Part shown: positions 8,009-16,538 of the stretch, piece by piece
Layout: every line of letters begins with the position of its first letter
How positions within the stretch are numbered: the stretch's first letter is position 1
Origin: JBHJGU01 sp050331475
GTDB taxonomy: Bacteria > Pseudomonadota > Alphaproteobacteria > Caulobacterales > Maricaulaceae
Length of the DNA stretch: 28,403 bases
Assembly: GCA_050331475.1 (NCBI GenBank)
Contig: JBHJGU010000107.1
Coordinates: forward strand, 1 to 28,403
Direction of reading: 5' to 3'
The notes under the pieces: generated by a model
Database searches by the model: none
What the model was told of the DNA's origin: nothing
The model's input: the letters and a program-made list of their open reading frames with translations, nothing else
Made by a program: the position numbers and the translations under genes

Positions 8009-8731
8009 GGCGCGCGCGTGAAGCGGAGCGGGCAGCAATTCCGCAGACGCCGTTTCGATCCGCTCTTCGATTTCCGCCATGAAGGTTTTTCGGTTCAGAC
8101 CGGCGGGCACGGGCGGCAAGACGCGGATGACGATCTCCCCGGGCCGCCGGACCAGACCCTGCGGCGGCCAACACAGCCCCGAATTATGCGCAACCGGCAC
8201 GCAGGGCAGGTCCAGCGCTTTATAAATCGCCGCCACCCCGGGCTTGTAGGCGATCCGCTCTCCGGGCTCGGACCGGGTGCCTTCGGGGAAGATCACCACT
8301 TGCAGCCCCGCCTCCGTGCGCGCTTTCGCCGTGCGCACCAGCGCCTTGAGCGCCTGCATATGCGCGTCGCGATCCACCGGAATATTGCCCAGCCGAAGCG
8401 CGTACCAGCCGAAAAACGGCAGTTTCGCCAAAGACTTCTTCATCACGACGACCGGGTCTTGAAACAATAGCGACACGATCATGGTGTCGAACATGGATTG
8501 GTGCTTCATCGCCACCAGAATCGGCCCTTGGGGAACATGTTCGAGCCCCTCCACGCGGTAGGTCACCCCGCACAACACGCGCAGCCCGCCCAACATCAGA
8601 TAGACAAAGCTCTTGTACGCTTTGCGGACGATGTTGCGATTGAAGGCCAAAACCGGCGCGCCGATGGTGCCGTAAAGCGCCATCAGGCCGTACATCCAAA
8701 CGACAAAGGCGAAGGAGCGCAGCGCGGTCAC
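7952..8731 (-). CDS. plsC: 1-acyl-sn-glycerol-3-phosphate acyltransferase (PlsC)
   Basis: 259 residues, membrane-associated acyltransferase that makes phosphatidic acid from lysophosphatidic acid. The catalytic HX4D motif is HQSMFD (His77, Asp82); the glycerol-phosphate motif is FPEGTRSEPGER (from residue 148). A hydrophobic N-terminal segment (about residues 5-30) would anchor it. The start is a GTG overlapping the stop of the DUF218 gene (GTGA). It is last in the ftsE-ftsX-DUF218-plsC run. Its last 19 codons overlap the convergent ChaC gene, and it ends in TAG. Confidence 0.93.
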   Translation of the reverse strand: MTALRSFAFVVWMYGLMALYGTIGAPVLAFNRNIVRKAYKSFVYLMLGGLRVLCGVTYRVEGLEHVPQGPILVAMKHQSMFDTMIVSLLFQDPVVVMKKSLAKLPFFGWYALRLGNIPVDRDAHMQALKALVRTAKARTEAGLQVVIFPEGTRSEPGERIAYKPGVAAIYKALDLPCVPVAHNSGLCWPPQGLVRRPGEIVIRVLPPVPAGLNRKTFMAEIEERIETASAELLPAPLHARALGPSGAFAPCVEPGDQRV

Positions 8732-9348
8732 GCGGCAGGGTCCGTCTGCGGTGCCGGCGCGGCCGCGCGCAAGCTCTCACCGAGCAGGATGGCGAGATAT
8801 TTCACATATTCGGAGGCGGCGCGGCGGAACAGGCGGCCGTCTTGAAGCACGACGACGATATTGGCGGGGATCGCGTCGACCGGGTGAGGGTAAAGCGTCA
8901 CGTCCGGGCCCAAGGCGGAGCGCAACATCAGCATGGCCCGCGGCATGTGAAAATCCGACGTCACCAGGATCACGGAGTCAAACCGGCGCCGTTCGACCCA
9001 AAGCGCTGTTTCTTCGGCGTTGCCCACTGTGTTCTCCGCATCCCGGCCCAGATCGACGCAGCAGTCGAAGACAGCCGCATCTCCGCCGGCCAGGCGGGCG
9101 ACGTCCCGACGGCTCACCGCCGGATTGACGCCGGACACCAACAGGCGGGCGCCGCGACCGGTCTCCAACAGCTCCATCGCTGCGGCGATGCGTTGGCCGG
9201 ATCCGCCGGTGAAGGCGACAATGGCGTCCGCGGGGACGCTCGAGCGGGGATCGAGCGCGCCTGCGGTCCCGATAAACGCGCTAAAGCCCGCGATCAACAA
9301 AACCGCGCAGGCAAGGCCCAAAACAACCACCAAACGCACCCAAATCAT
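8728..9348 (-). CDS. DUF218 (YdcF/SanA/ElyC-like) membrane protein
   Basis: 206 residues from the ATG at 9348, which overlaps the ftsX stop as ATGA. A longer open frame extends upstream but that extension is arginine/glycine-rich shadow of ftsX. An N-terminal membrane anchor (VRLVVVLGLACAVLLIAGFSAFI) precedes a DUF218 domain with DAIVAFTGGSGQRI, DLGRDAENTVGNAEETALWV and SVILVTSDFHMPRAM, all family signatures. Relatives (ElyC, SanA, YdcF) act in cell-envelope maintenance, but the biochemical role is unsettled. Placement between ftsX and plsC points to envelope or lipid work. Confidence 0.92.
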   Translation of the reverse strand: MIWVRLVVVLGLACAVLLIAGFSAFIGTAGALDPRSSVPADAIVAFTGGSGQRIAAAMELLETGRGARLLVSGVNPAVSRRDVARLAGGDAAVFDCCVDLGRDAENTVGNAEETALWVERRRFDSVILVTSDFHMPRAMLMLRSALGPDVTLYPHPVDAIPANIVVVLQDGRLFRRAASEYVKYLAILLGESLRAAAPAPQTDPAA

Positions 9349-10259
9349 CCCCGCCGCTCCGACCCCGCACGCAGCGCGCCCAACACCGTGAGCCGCGCGG
9401 TGATCGCCGCGGCGATCCCCGCAAACGGCGGCGCGAGAGCCAGCCAGGCCAAGTCCGCCGCTTCGGGCCGTGGCGCGCCGAGAAAGCTTGCCCCCGCATC
9501 GCCGCCGGCTAAGCTCAGCGCCAGCCCGGCGAGCAACGCCAACCCCGTTCCCGCCAAACCGGCCTTGATCCCTAACGACAAAAACCGCCCCTGAAACACC
9601 CCGGCGATAAAGCCGTCTCGCGCGCCGGCGAGGTGAAGCGTATCCACCAAATCCTTCTGGCTCGCCAGGCCGGCTCGGGTGGCGAAGCCGACCACCGCAA
9701 ACGCGGCCGCCGCCAGCATCAGGAACGCCCCCGCGCCCAGGCTTTGGACCGCATTCGACGCCCGGGCGACGTCTTGGGCCCATCGGCCGTGATCGTCCAC
9801 GGTCGCTGCAATCCCAGCAGCTTCAAGCGGTCTCTGTAAGCTCGCCGTGCTTGGCCGCGCGTCTGGATTAAAGGTAAGCGCCACAAAGAGCGGCACCGGC
9901 AAATCATCGGGCACATTGCCCCGTCCCAACCAGGGCTCGAGCAAGGCCACCGCTTCGCTGCGGTCGCCGACGCGGGCGGACACCACGCCGGGGGCTTGCC
10001 CAAGCGCCTCCGCCGCACGCGCGGCGAGCGCCTCGGCTTCTTGCGGATCGCCGGCCTTGATCTGCACGGTTGCGCCACGGGCGAGATCGGCGGACCAGGC
10101 TTGCGCGGAGCGAGCCGCCCCTAGAGCCGCCAACGCGGCCACGCAGGCGAGAAAAATCATCACCGCCATCACGAACAATAACGGCGCGTCGCGGTCGCGC
10201 AGCGGCGCCAGGAGAGCGGGCGTGCGTTTCGGCAGATCGCCAGGCGCAGGACGGCTCAC
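9345..10259 (-). CDS. ftsX: FtsX, permease-like cell-division protein
   Basis: 304 residues. One transmembrane segment near the N-terminus (about 27-48), a periplasmic domain of some 120 residues, then three membrane segments in the C-terminal half (about 170-192, 218-243 and 265-290) give the four-segment FtsX topology. FtsX partners FtsE at the divisome and controls peptidoglycan hydrolases through its periplasmic loop. The start is GTG, overlapping the ftsE stop (GTGA). Sequence is divergent, as is common for FtsX, so the call rests on topology and the ftsE neighbour. Confidence 0.88.
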   Translation of the reverse strand: MSRPAPGDLPKRTPALLAPLRDRDAPLLFVMAVMIFLACVAALAALGAARSAQAWSADLARGATVQIKAGDPQEAEALAARAAEALGQAPGVVSARVGDRSEAVALLEPWLGRGNVPDDLPVPLFVALTFNPDARPSTASLQRPLEAAGIAATVDDHGRWAQDVARASNAVQSLGAGAFLMLAAAAFAVVGFATRAGLASQKDLVDTLHLAGARDGFIAGVFQGRFLSLGIKAGLAGTGLALLAGLALSLAGGDAGASFLGAPRPEAADLAWLALAPPFAGIAAAITARLTVLGALRAGSERRG

Positions 10260-10990
10260 GTTCGCGTCTCCTCAAGTGCGGGCGCATCGGTCGCCGCTAA
10301 GCGTCCGCCGTCTAGCCTTAGAGTGCGGGCGTGAGGGGTGGTCTGCACTAAGCTTTGGTCGTGCGTGGCGATTAGCAATGTGGCCCCAACCCGATTAAGC
10401 TCCAAAAACAATCGCATTAAGCGGCGCGCCATATCCGGGTCCACATTGCCGGTCGGTTCATCGGCGATGATCAGGTCCGGCTTCGCCACCACCGCCCGGG
10501 CGATGGCCAACCGTTGTTGCTCGCCGACGGACAGCGTGGCGGGCGACGCTTTCAGCTTATCGCCTAACCCGACCCAGGCCATGAGTTCGGCGACGTCTTC
10601 GCGATAAGTTTTCAACGATTGTCCAGCGACCCGTAACGGTAACGCAACGTTATTAAAGGCTGTGAGATGGTCGAGTAGTCGAAATTCTTGGAAAACGACG
10701 CCGATGCGCCGGCGCATGTCGGGCAAATCACGGCGTCTGAGGTCCTTAGCGTCGGCGCCGAACACCGAAACCCGACCGCGGCTCGGGGTCAGCGCCAGGT
10801 AAACGAGCTTAAGCAGGGTGGTTTTGCCCGCGCCCGAGGGGCCGGTGAGAAATGTGAGCGAGCCATGGGGCAAGTCGAAAGACACATCGCGCAGAACATC
10901 CGGCCCACGGCCGTAACGCAAGCCCACTTGGTCAAAGCGGACCAAGGGCGCGGGTTCGGCGTGGGGTCGTTGCGGCTCAGAAGTCGTCAC
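10256..10990 (-). CDS. ftsE: FtsE, cell-division ABC ATPase
   Basis: 244 residues. Walker A GPSGAGKTT (residues 50-58), signature LSVGEQQR (153-160, with Val in place of the usual second Gly), Walker B LIIADEPTG (Asp177-Glu178) and an H-loop ATHDQSLV (His210) make an intact ABC ATPase. The pattern RRRIGVVFQEFRLLDHLTAFNNVALPL is characteristic of FtsE. It powers FtsX at the divisome. The start is GTG. The C-terminal stop overlaps ftsX. The promoter must lie in the 59 bases shared with the divergent zinc-ribbon gene. Confidence 0.95.
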   Translation of the reverse strand: MTTSEPQRPHAEPAPLVRFDQVGLRYGRGPDVLRDVSFDLPHGSLTFLTGPSGAGKTTLLKLVYLALTPSRGRVSVFGADAKDLRRRDLPDMRRRIGVVFQEFRLLDHLTAFNNVALPLRVAGQSLKTYREDVAELMAWVGLGDKLKASPATLSVGEQQRLAIARAVVAKPDLIIADEPTGNVDPDMARRLMRLFLELNRVGATLLIATHDQSLVQTTPHARTLRLDGGRLAATDAPALEETRT

Positions 10991-11049
10991 GGGCGCGGCA
11001 TGCCTTGTTTCAGAGAGGGTGACCCGGTCGAGGTTACGAGTCGATTATC

Positions 11050-11934
11050 ATGATACTGACCTGTCCCGCCTGTTCCACGCGATATTCCGTGGCCGATGAA
11101 AATTTACGCCCTGCGGGTCGCACGTTGCGGTGCTCAAACTGCGCAACCAGCTGGTTCGCCGAGCCGCCGCAGCCTTTGGACCTCGCCAACTCCGCCCCCG
11201 TCGAGGACCTCGATCTGGGCGCGCCCGTCCAAACCGCCCCGGACCCAGCGCCGGAACCCGCCCCAAGCGTACGCACGCCCGAGCTGGCCTTCGAGGTCAC
11301 CACAGAGCCCGCGTCCACGCCTTTGGCGCCGCATACCCAAATCCGGAAGAAGGCCGAGGCCAAGCGCCGGCGCAAGGCGATGGCGATCGCCGCCGCCGCC
11401 TGGGCCGGGGTGCTCTTGGTGTTTGGAGTGGGGTATGGCGTGGCCTACGCCCTGCGCTACGACATCGCCGCCGCCTGGCCGCAAACCGCCAGCGCCTTCG
11501 CCCTGGTGGGCGTGTCCGCTGACCCTTACGGCTTGGCGATTGAGGATTTCGACGTCGCGCGCGGTTTCGACGGCGACATGCCGATTATTGAAGTCGCCGG
11601 CGTGGTGCGCAATGTCACGAACCGCACCCGGCCCTTACCTGCGCTCCGGCTTGATTTGCGCGATCCTGAAGGCGTGACCGCGTTCACCTGGACCACGGAC
11701 GTGCGCGAGGCGCCGCTCGCCCCGGGCGAAGCTGCGCCGTTTCGCAGTCGGGTTGGCCACCCCCCGCCGGAAGGCGTGGACGTTGTAGCGAGTTTCGCCA
11801 AGCCGAAGGCCATCCCACAAACCGCCGCCCAGCCGCCGCACAACGACCCCGGCGACGCTCACCCTAAGCCGTCGCCCACAACGGGTGATGATCACGGCCA
11901 CGCAACGACGGACACCCACGCAGCGGCGCATTAA
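11050..11934 (+). CDS. Zinc-ribbon (MJ0042-type) membrane protein with DUF3426-like domain
   Basis: 294 residues. It begins with a zinc ribbon, CPAC at residues 5-8 and CSNC at 28-31, with YSVADENLRPAGRTLRC between, matching the MJ0042 family. A proline/alanine-rich linker follows, then one membrane segment (about 112-137) and a beta-rich domain (FDVARGFDGDMPIIEVAGVVRNVTNRTRPLPALRLDL) like DUF3426. The last 30 residues are rich in His, Asp and Pro, a likely metal-binding or disordered tail. The gene is divergent from ftsE, a pairing I recall from other alphaproteobacteria. Function is unknown; a regulatory or metal-sensing role is conjecture. Confidence 0.88.
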   Translation: MILTCPACSTRYSVADENLRPAGRTLRCSNCATSWFAEPPQPLDLANSAPVEDLDLGAPVQTAPDPAPEPAPSVRTPELAFEVTTEPASTPLAPHTQIRKKAEAKRRRKAMAIAAAAWAGVLLVFGVGYGVAYALRYDIAAAWPQTASAFALVGVSADPYGLAIEDFDVARGFDGDMPIIEVAGVVRNVTNRTRPLPALRLDLRDPEGVTAFTWTTDVREAPLAPGEAAPFRSRVGHPPPEGVDVVASFAKPKAIPQTAAQPPHNDPGDAHPKPSPTTGDDHGHATTDTHAAAH

Positions 11935-11950
11935 CGGCGCGCCCGTGTCT

Positions 11951-14788
11951 TTAGAACTGATCCAATAAGCGTTCGAGATAGTCCAATTCGCGCGCGTCCC
12001 GACCAGCCTCGCTTAACCGGCGACGCAGTTCGTCGAGGATTTCGCGCGCACGCAACCGTTCGGCCTCGTCGGGCACCACGCCTCCGGTCAAGCCGTCGAA
12101 GATTTGTCCATCCGCGACCGATCGGCCAAATGGATCAGTTTCCCGATCAGCCCGGGGACGACCGCCGCCCGCTTGATCGGTCTGTCGGGCGAAGAGCTCT
12201 TGCGCCAAAGCCTCCGCGCCGCGGCGCAGCGCCTCCACCGCGTCATCTTGGGCGCGTCGGGCGTCTTGGCTGCGACCGTCGCGCAGGGCGCGTTCAGCTT
12301 CGCGCATGGCGGCGTCGGCGTCGGCGAGGGCTTGGCCTTCCTCCCCGGCGGCGGGGCGGTCTTGGGCGGCTTCGCCCCGCGCGCGCAAGGCCTCGGCGAG
12401 CGCTTGTTGATCATCGGCCAACGCGCCATAGCCCGGTCCGGCTTGCCGCTGTTGATCGCCTTGCGCCCCGGCGCCGAAACCGCGCTCGCCCTGGCGTCCG
12501 TCGCCCGCGCCTTGGCCCTGGCCTTGGGCTTGGCCCTGAGCCTGGCGGTCGCCTGGCGCCACGCCGCCTGGGCTTTGGCCTTGAGGGCCTTCGCCGCCGG
12601 GCTGTTGACCGGGTTGCGCGCCGGCGCGGCGTTGGTCCTCGCGCAGGGACTCTAAAAGGCGGCGGAGTTGTTCGGCCTGGCTATCCCCCGAACCTGACTG
12701 GCCGCCGCCCTGAGCCAGGGCACCGCCCGGCGGGGTCGGCCCGTCCGGCGCGCGCGCGTCGGCCTCGCCTTGGCGGAAGGTGCGATCCTGTAACTCGCGT
12801 TGTTCGCCGATCATCTCGCTCAAACGTTCCAGCGCTTCTTGCAATTCCCGATCCTGAGGATCGTCGGTGGGCGGGGGGCCTTGGCCGCCTTGCCCGCGCT
12901 GGGCGAGGTTGACTTGCAGATTGTCGAGCAATTGGCTCAACGCATCGAGCATTTGGCGCGCGTCGCCCCGAGCGCCGGTCTCGGCGAGATCGCGCAGTGC
13001 TTGAAGCGCCTCCTCAATGGAGGCCTGGTCGCGCTGTTGGCCCTGACCGTTAGCGTCCGCCAAGCGGCCCTCGCGAATCGCCTCCTCGGTCAGCGCTTGG
13101 ATATAGCGTTGCGCAGCGCGCCGGAAATTCTCCGCCAGGCGCGCCAACTCCGCCGCTGACGCGCCCCGCGCTAAAGCTCGGCGCAGGGCCTCCTCCGCGG
13201 CGCGCAACGCAGCCTCCGCATCCGCCAGATCGCCCAATTCGATCCGCCGCGCCAAATCCCACAAATCCGCAGCGACGCCGGGCACGATCGCCATATCGCG
13301 AGCGCGCTCCAGCCGGCGGCGCGCTTGGTCGAGCCCTAGCCAAACCGCGTTGTCGGTGATGAACCGTTCCGGCGCGATGGCGAGCGCGCGCAGCATGTCT
13401 GCGGCGCGCTGGACGCCCTCCGGCGCGCGCCCGATTCGGGCGGCGCGGTCATCGAGCGTGAACCGGGCCGGAGGCGGAATTTCGTCCGCGGTCAGCGGCG
13501 GGCGTGGGGGCGAGGGCGCGTAATCACCGGTCTCGCGCAGCAGCGTCGCGCGTTGCTCGGCCACCGCCTTGGCGAAGGGGTTGAGGAATAACACCTCGGG
13601 CAACACCGCCTCCACCGGCGGGCTGAGGCCTTCCTGACCGGCCCCATCAATAGCCGCCAACTGAGCGATGACGGTCAGGCCCGCCCAGGGGTGATCCGTC
13701 GCGTCCACCGCCGCCCGACCGTCGCCGGTTTTCAGTCCCAATCCGGGCGGGTCAATGTCGAATTCGGCAACGTCCTCGGGTTGGTCGGGCCGGCGCACCC
13801 GTAAGACTAAGCGCTCCAACCCGTAATCATCGCGAAATGCGTAGTTAAACCCCAGCTCGTCGCGCAGGGTTCGCTCCGGGCCGTCGGTGATCCCCACGAT
13901 GGGCGGCTGGTCCACCGCCGCGTCGATCCGCCAGGTCCGGCCCGCGGGTCCGGTCAGTCGCAACTCGGTGGACGCGGTCACCTCAAGACGGGCTTCGAAC
14001 ACGCCTTCGCCGGCGGCCTCCAAGCGTAACCGTTGGGTCGCGTCTTCGGTGCGCGCAACCAAGAGCGGCGCGCGAGCGAGCCCCGCGACGCGCACCACAA
14101 ACTCCGAGCCCTGCGGCGCGGCGGCGGGGCCGTCGACGCCCGCGGACGCCGCGGTTAGGAAGATCGGTGCGAGACGGGTATATTGAGGAGGATCGATCCA
14201 CGCGTCCACCACGACCGTGGAATTCGGCGCCGCCAGGGGTGTGGGCGCGAAGGCGCGCATGATCCGGTCGAGCGCGTTTGGTCCGCCCGCGGTGATCGCG
14301 ACGGCCAGCCCGACGATCGCGGCGATGCGCAACGCCCAGGCGTCTGAGCGCGCCAAAGCGGCCAGGGGCCGTCGTGCGCGGGCCGATGATTGCGCAGCCT
14401 CGGCCATGCGTTTTTGGTGCGCGGCCCAGAGCGCCTCGCCCTTGGGGTCGGTCAGGGCGGGACGATCAGCCAAAGTTTCCAGCGGTCGACCGGACAACCG
14501 GCTGTCTGTCTCCACGCGCCGGGCGGCGGCGGCTTTGGAAGGCAGCGCGAAGGCTTCGTGCTTACGCCAAAACCAGAAAGCGCCCGCGCCCAACCCAGCA
14601 CAAAGGCCCAGCGCCCGCGCTGGATCGCCCAGCCGGTCCCAAAGGCCCAAGGCGGCGAGACTAGCAAACGCCACAATCCCGATAAGCGGCGGCCACAGGG
14701 TCGGCGCGATCGCCTCCCAATAAAGCGCCAGCCGCGCTTGGGTCAGGGCGCGGTCGAGACGGGCTTGGGAGGCGCGCGATAACGTCAT
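11951..14788 (-). CDS. TIGR02302/DUF4175 family large membrane protein
   Basis: 945 residues. Two membrane segments lie near residues 25-75 (PPLIGIVAFASLAALGLW; ALGLCAGLGAGAFWFW) and another near 152-170. A periplasmic-type region follows, with beta-rich Ig-like stretches (VVVDAWIDPPQYTRLAPIFL) and long charged helices, then a Gln/Gly/Ala/Arg-rich low-complexity zone (about 580-800) and a helical end. This architecture is that of TIGR02302 proteins, which are restricted largely to alphaproteobacteria and have no known function. It is downstream of lysA with about 90 bases between. A long glutamine/glycine linker of this kind suggests it spans the envelope, but that is inference. Confidence 0.9.
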   Translation of the reverse strand: MTLSRASQARLDRALTQARLALYWEAIAPTLWPPLIGIVAFASLAALGLWDRLGDPARALGLCAGLGAGAFWFWRKHEAFALPSKAAAARRVETDSRLSGRPLETLADRPALTDPKGEALWAAHQKRMAEAAQSSARARRPLAALARSDAWALRIAAIVGLAVAITAGGPNALDRIMRAFAPTPLAAPNSTVVVDAWIDPPQYTRLAPIFLTAASAGVDGPAAAPQGSEFVVRVAGLARAPLLVARTEDATQRLRLEAAGEGVFEARLEVTASTELRLTGPAGRTWRIDAAVDQPPIVGITDGPERTLRDELGFNYAFRDDYGLERLVLRVRRPDQPEDVAEFDIDPPGLGLKTGDGRAAVDATDHPWAGLTVIAQLAAIDGAGQEGLSPPVEAVLPEVLFLNPFAKAVAEQRATLLRETGDYAPSPPRPPLTADEIPPPARFTLDDRAARIGRAPEGVQRAADMLRALAIAPERFITDNAVWLGLDQARRRLERARDMAIVPGVAADLWDLARRIELGDLADAEAALRAAEEALRRALARGASAAELARLAENFRRAAQRYIQALTEEAIREGRLADANGQGQQRDQASIEEALQALRDLAETGARGDARQMLDALSQLLDNLQVNLAQRGQGGQGPPPTDDPQDRELQEALERLSEMIGEQRELQDRTFRQGEADARAPDGPTPPGGALAQGGGQSGSGDSQAEQLRRLLESLREDQRRAGAQPGQQPGGEGPQGQSPGGVAPGDRQAQGQAQGQGQGAGDGRQGERGFGAGAQGDQQRQAGPGYGALADDQQALAEALRARGEAAQDRPAAGEEGQALADADAAMREAERALRDGRSQDARRAQDDAVEALRRGAEALAQELFARQTDQAGGGRPRADRETDPFGRSVADGQIFDGLTGGVVPDEAERLRAREILDELRRRLSEAGRDARELDYLERLLDQF

Positions 14789-14881
14789 GCGATGGAGGCT
14801 AGCACGGGCGTGCGTGAAAGCGACACTCCCCGCTGAGTTAACGCTGCGTCATGTCCTGCCTCATGTCTCAAGGGCCGTGCG

Positions 14882-16150
14882 TCAGCCTAACCAGTCCGGT
14901 CGGTGCTCCAACGCGGTCATGGCCGCAAAATCCGGCCGCTCGCGGATCACCGCCGCGTCTGATCCCCGCACCAACACCTCCGCCGCCAATGGGCGCACAT
15001 TGTATTGGTTGGATTGCACCGCGCCATAGGCGCCCGCCGACAGAAACGCCACCAAATCCCCCGCCGCCAAAGGCGGAAGCCGGCGGTCGCGCGCAAAGCG
15101 GTCCGTGGTCTCGCACACCGGGCCCACCACCTCCTAGACCACGGGAGCCGCGTCCGGCTCCGGCGCGCGCACGGGCCAGATCTCGTGATAAGCGTCGTAG
15201 AGCGCGGGCCGGATCAGGTCGTTCATGCCGGCGTCTAGGATCAGAAACGTCTTGGCGTCAGCGGGTTTGACGTAGATCACCCGCGCGATCAGCACCCCCG
15301 CATCGCCCGCAATCATGCGTCCGGGCTCAAACACCAGCTCCACATCGAGCGGATCGGTGACCGATCGAACGGTTTGCGCATAAGCGGCGGGCAAAGGCGG
15401 CGTCGCCCCGCCGTCGTGATAGGGGATGCCCAAGCCCCCGCCCAAATCGAGCACCGCGATGGCGTGGCCTTGCGCGCGCAGTCGAACCACAAGGTCGGCG
15501 GCTTTGCGCGCGGCGGCGTCAAAAGGGGCGAGCGCGTCAATTTGGCTGCCGATATGCATATCCACGCCGATGGGGTCGATCCACGGCGCTTCGGCGGCTT
15601 GGGCGTAAAGCGCTTCAGCTTGGGCGTAGGGCACGCCAAACTTGTCAGCGGCGCGACCGGTGGAGATTTTGTCGTGCCCGCCCGCGGCCACATCCGGGTT
15701 GACCCGAAACGCCATGGGCGCGCGCAGGTTCAAGGATTGGGCGACGCGGGAAAGCGCGGCGAGTTCGGGCGCGCTTTCCACATTAAACTGTTTGATCCCG
15801 GCTTTGAGGCCAAACGCGAGCTCGGCTTCAGTTTTGCCCACCCCGGAGAACACGATTCTCTCCGCCGGGACCCCGGCCTGCAACGCTTTGCGCATTTCGC
15901 CCTCGGACACGACATCCGCGCCGGCGCCGCGGCGCGCGAGGGTCTCGATCACCGCAAGATTGCTGTTGGCTTTGACCGCGAAGGCGATCAGCGCGCGGGT
16001 GTCGGCGAACGCGCTGGCGAACACGTCATAGTGCCGCTCAAGGGTGGCGGTGGAATAGACATAGCTTGGCGTGCCGATCTCGTCGGCCAACGCGACCAGG
16101 TCGACATCCTCGGCGTGAAGCCGCCCGTTTCGATACGCGAAATGGTGCAT
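14882..16150 (-). pseudogene. lysA: lysA, diaminopimelate decarboxylase interrupted by an in-frame amber codon
   Basis: Reads as a full-length LysA (about 422 codons) with one TAG at 15134-15136. The first 338 codons have the PLP lysine in FAVKANSN (Lys60), HIGSQ, the GGGLGIPY glycine loop and EPGRMIAGDAG. After the stop, in the same frame, come EVVGPVCETTDRFARDR (catalytic Cys346), SAGAYGAVQSNQYNVRP and the usual C-terminus, ending in TGA at 14882. Everything else is intact, so this is a single nonsense change, a base-call error, or readthrough. Many LysA proteins have Tyr before the VVGPVCE motif; TAC or TAT to TAG would need one base. Without the tail the enzyme lacks its catalytic Cys and cannot work. 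LysA makes lysine from meso-diaminopimelate. Neighbours are the lipoprotein gene upstream and DUF4175 downstream. Confidence 0.9.
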
Positions 16151-16168
16151 GGGGCGCTCAGCGTCAGG

Positions 16169-16513
16169 TTATTCGCCGTCCTCAAACAGGCCGTCGTCAT
16201 CGTCCCCGTCGTCGAGCAAGTCCAAGCCCTCGGGGTCTTCCGCATCGATCGTTTCGAAGAAATCCTCAATGCTGAGATTAAAGCCGATGTCGTCTTCGGT
16301 GTCCGCAAACGCGTCGTCGGCGGCGGCAAACGCGAACGCGTCGGACACGCTGGTCGACCGGCCGATCCTCGGCAAAGGCTTCACCTCCGCGTTCGGGTCG
16401 CCAAAAAGCGGCGGGGCGGGTTCAATCAGGTTAGAGCGAACCCCGCAGGCGCTCAGCCCTAAGGCGGCGATCACCGTCACCAAGCCCGCTGTCGTGATGC
16501 GCGTCGTCCCCAA
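16169..16513 (-). CDS. Small LptM-like lipoprotein
   Basis: 114 residues. A signal peptide ends in the lipobox LSAC (Cys23), followed by GVRSNLIEPAPP, close to the short motif after the Cys in LptM/YifL proteins, which assist LPS translocon (LptD) assembly. The position between argH and lysA is where LptM-like genes are found in related bacteria. The start is a TTG, fixed by a strong GGAGGAG seven bases upstream (16521-16527). The C-terminal half is unusual: acidic and Asp/Glu-rich (DDGDDDDGLFEDGE at the end), much longer than in classical LptM. Confidence 0.75.
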   Translation of the reverse strand: MGTTRITTAGLVTVIAALGLSACGVRSNLIEPAPPLFGDPNAEVKPLPRIGRSTSVSDAFAFAAADDAFADTEDDIGFNLSIEDFFETIDAEDPEGLDLLDDGDDDDGLFEDGE

Positions 16514-16538
16514 AATCCGTCTCCTCCGAGCGCTCCGC

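Noticed and set aside
9349..9783. Longer N-terminus for the DUF218 protein
   Set aside because: The extra 145 codons are Arg/Gly-rich, lie within ftsX in another frame and do not resemble the family. The ATG at 9348 overlaps the ftsX stop in the usual way.
15134..15136. Alternative genetic code with TAG as a sense codon
   Set aside because: plsC, the Rieske oxygenase and the acyl-CoA synthetase all end at TAG at the natural family length.
15374..16462. Long plus-strand open frame across lysA
   Set aside because: It is the complement of lysA and the lipoprotein gene; codon pattern and composition are those of a shadow frame in high-GC DNA.
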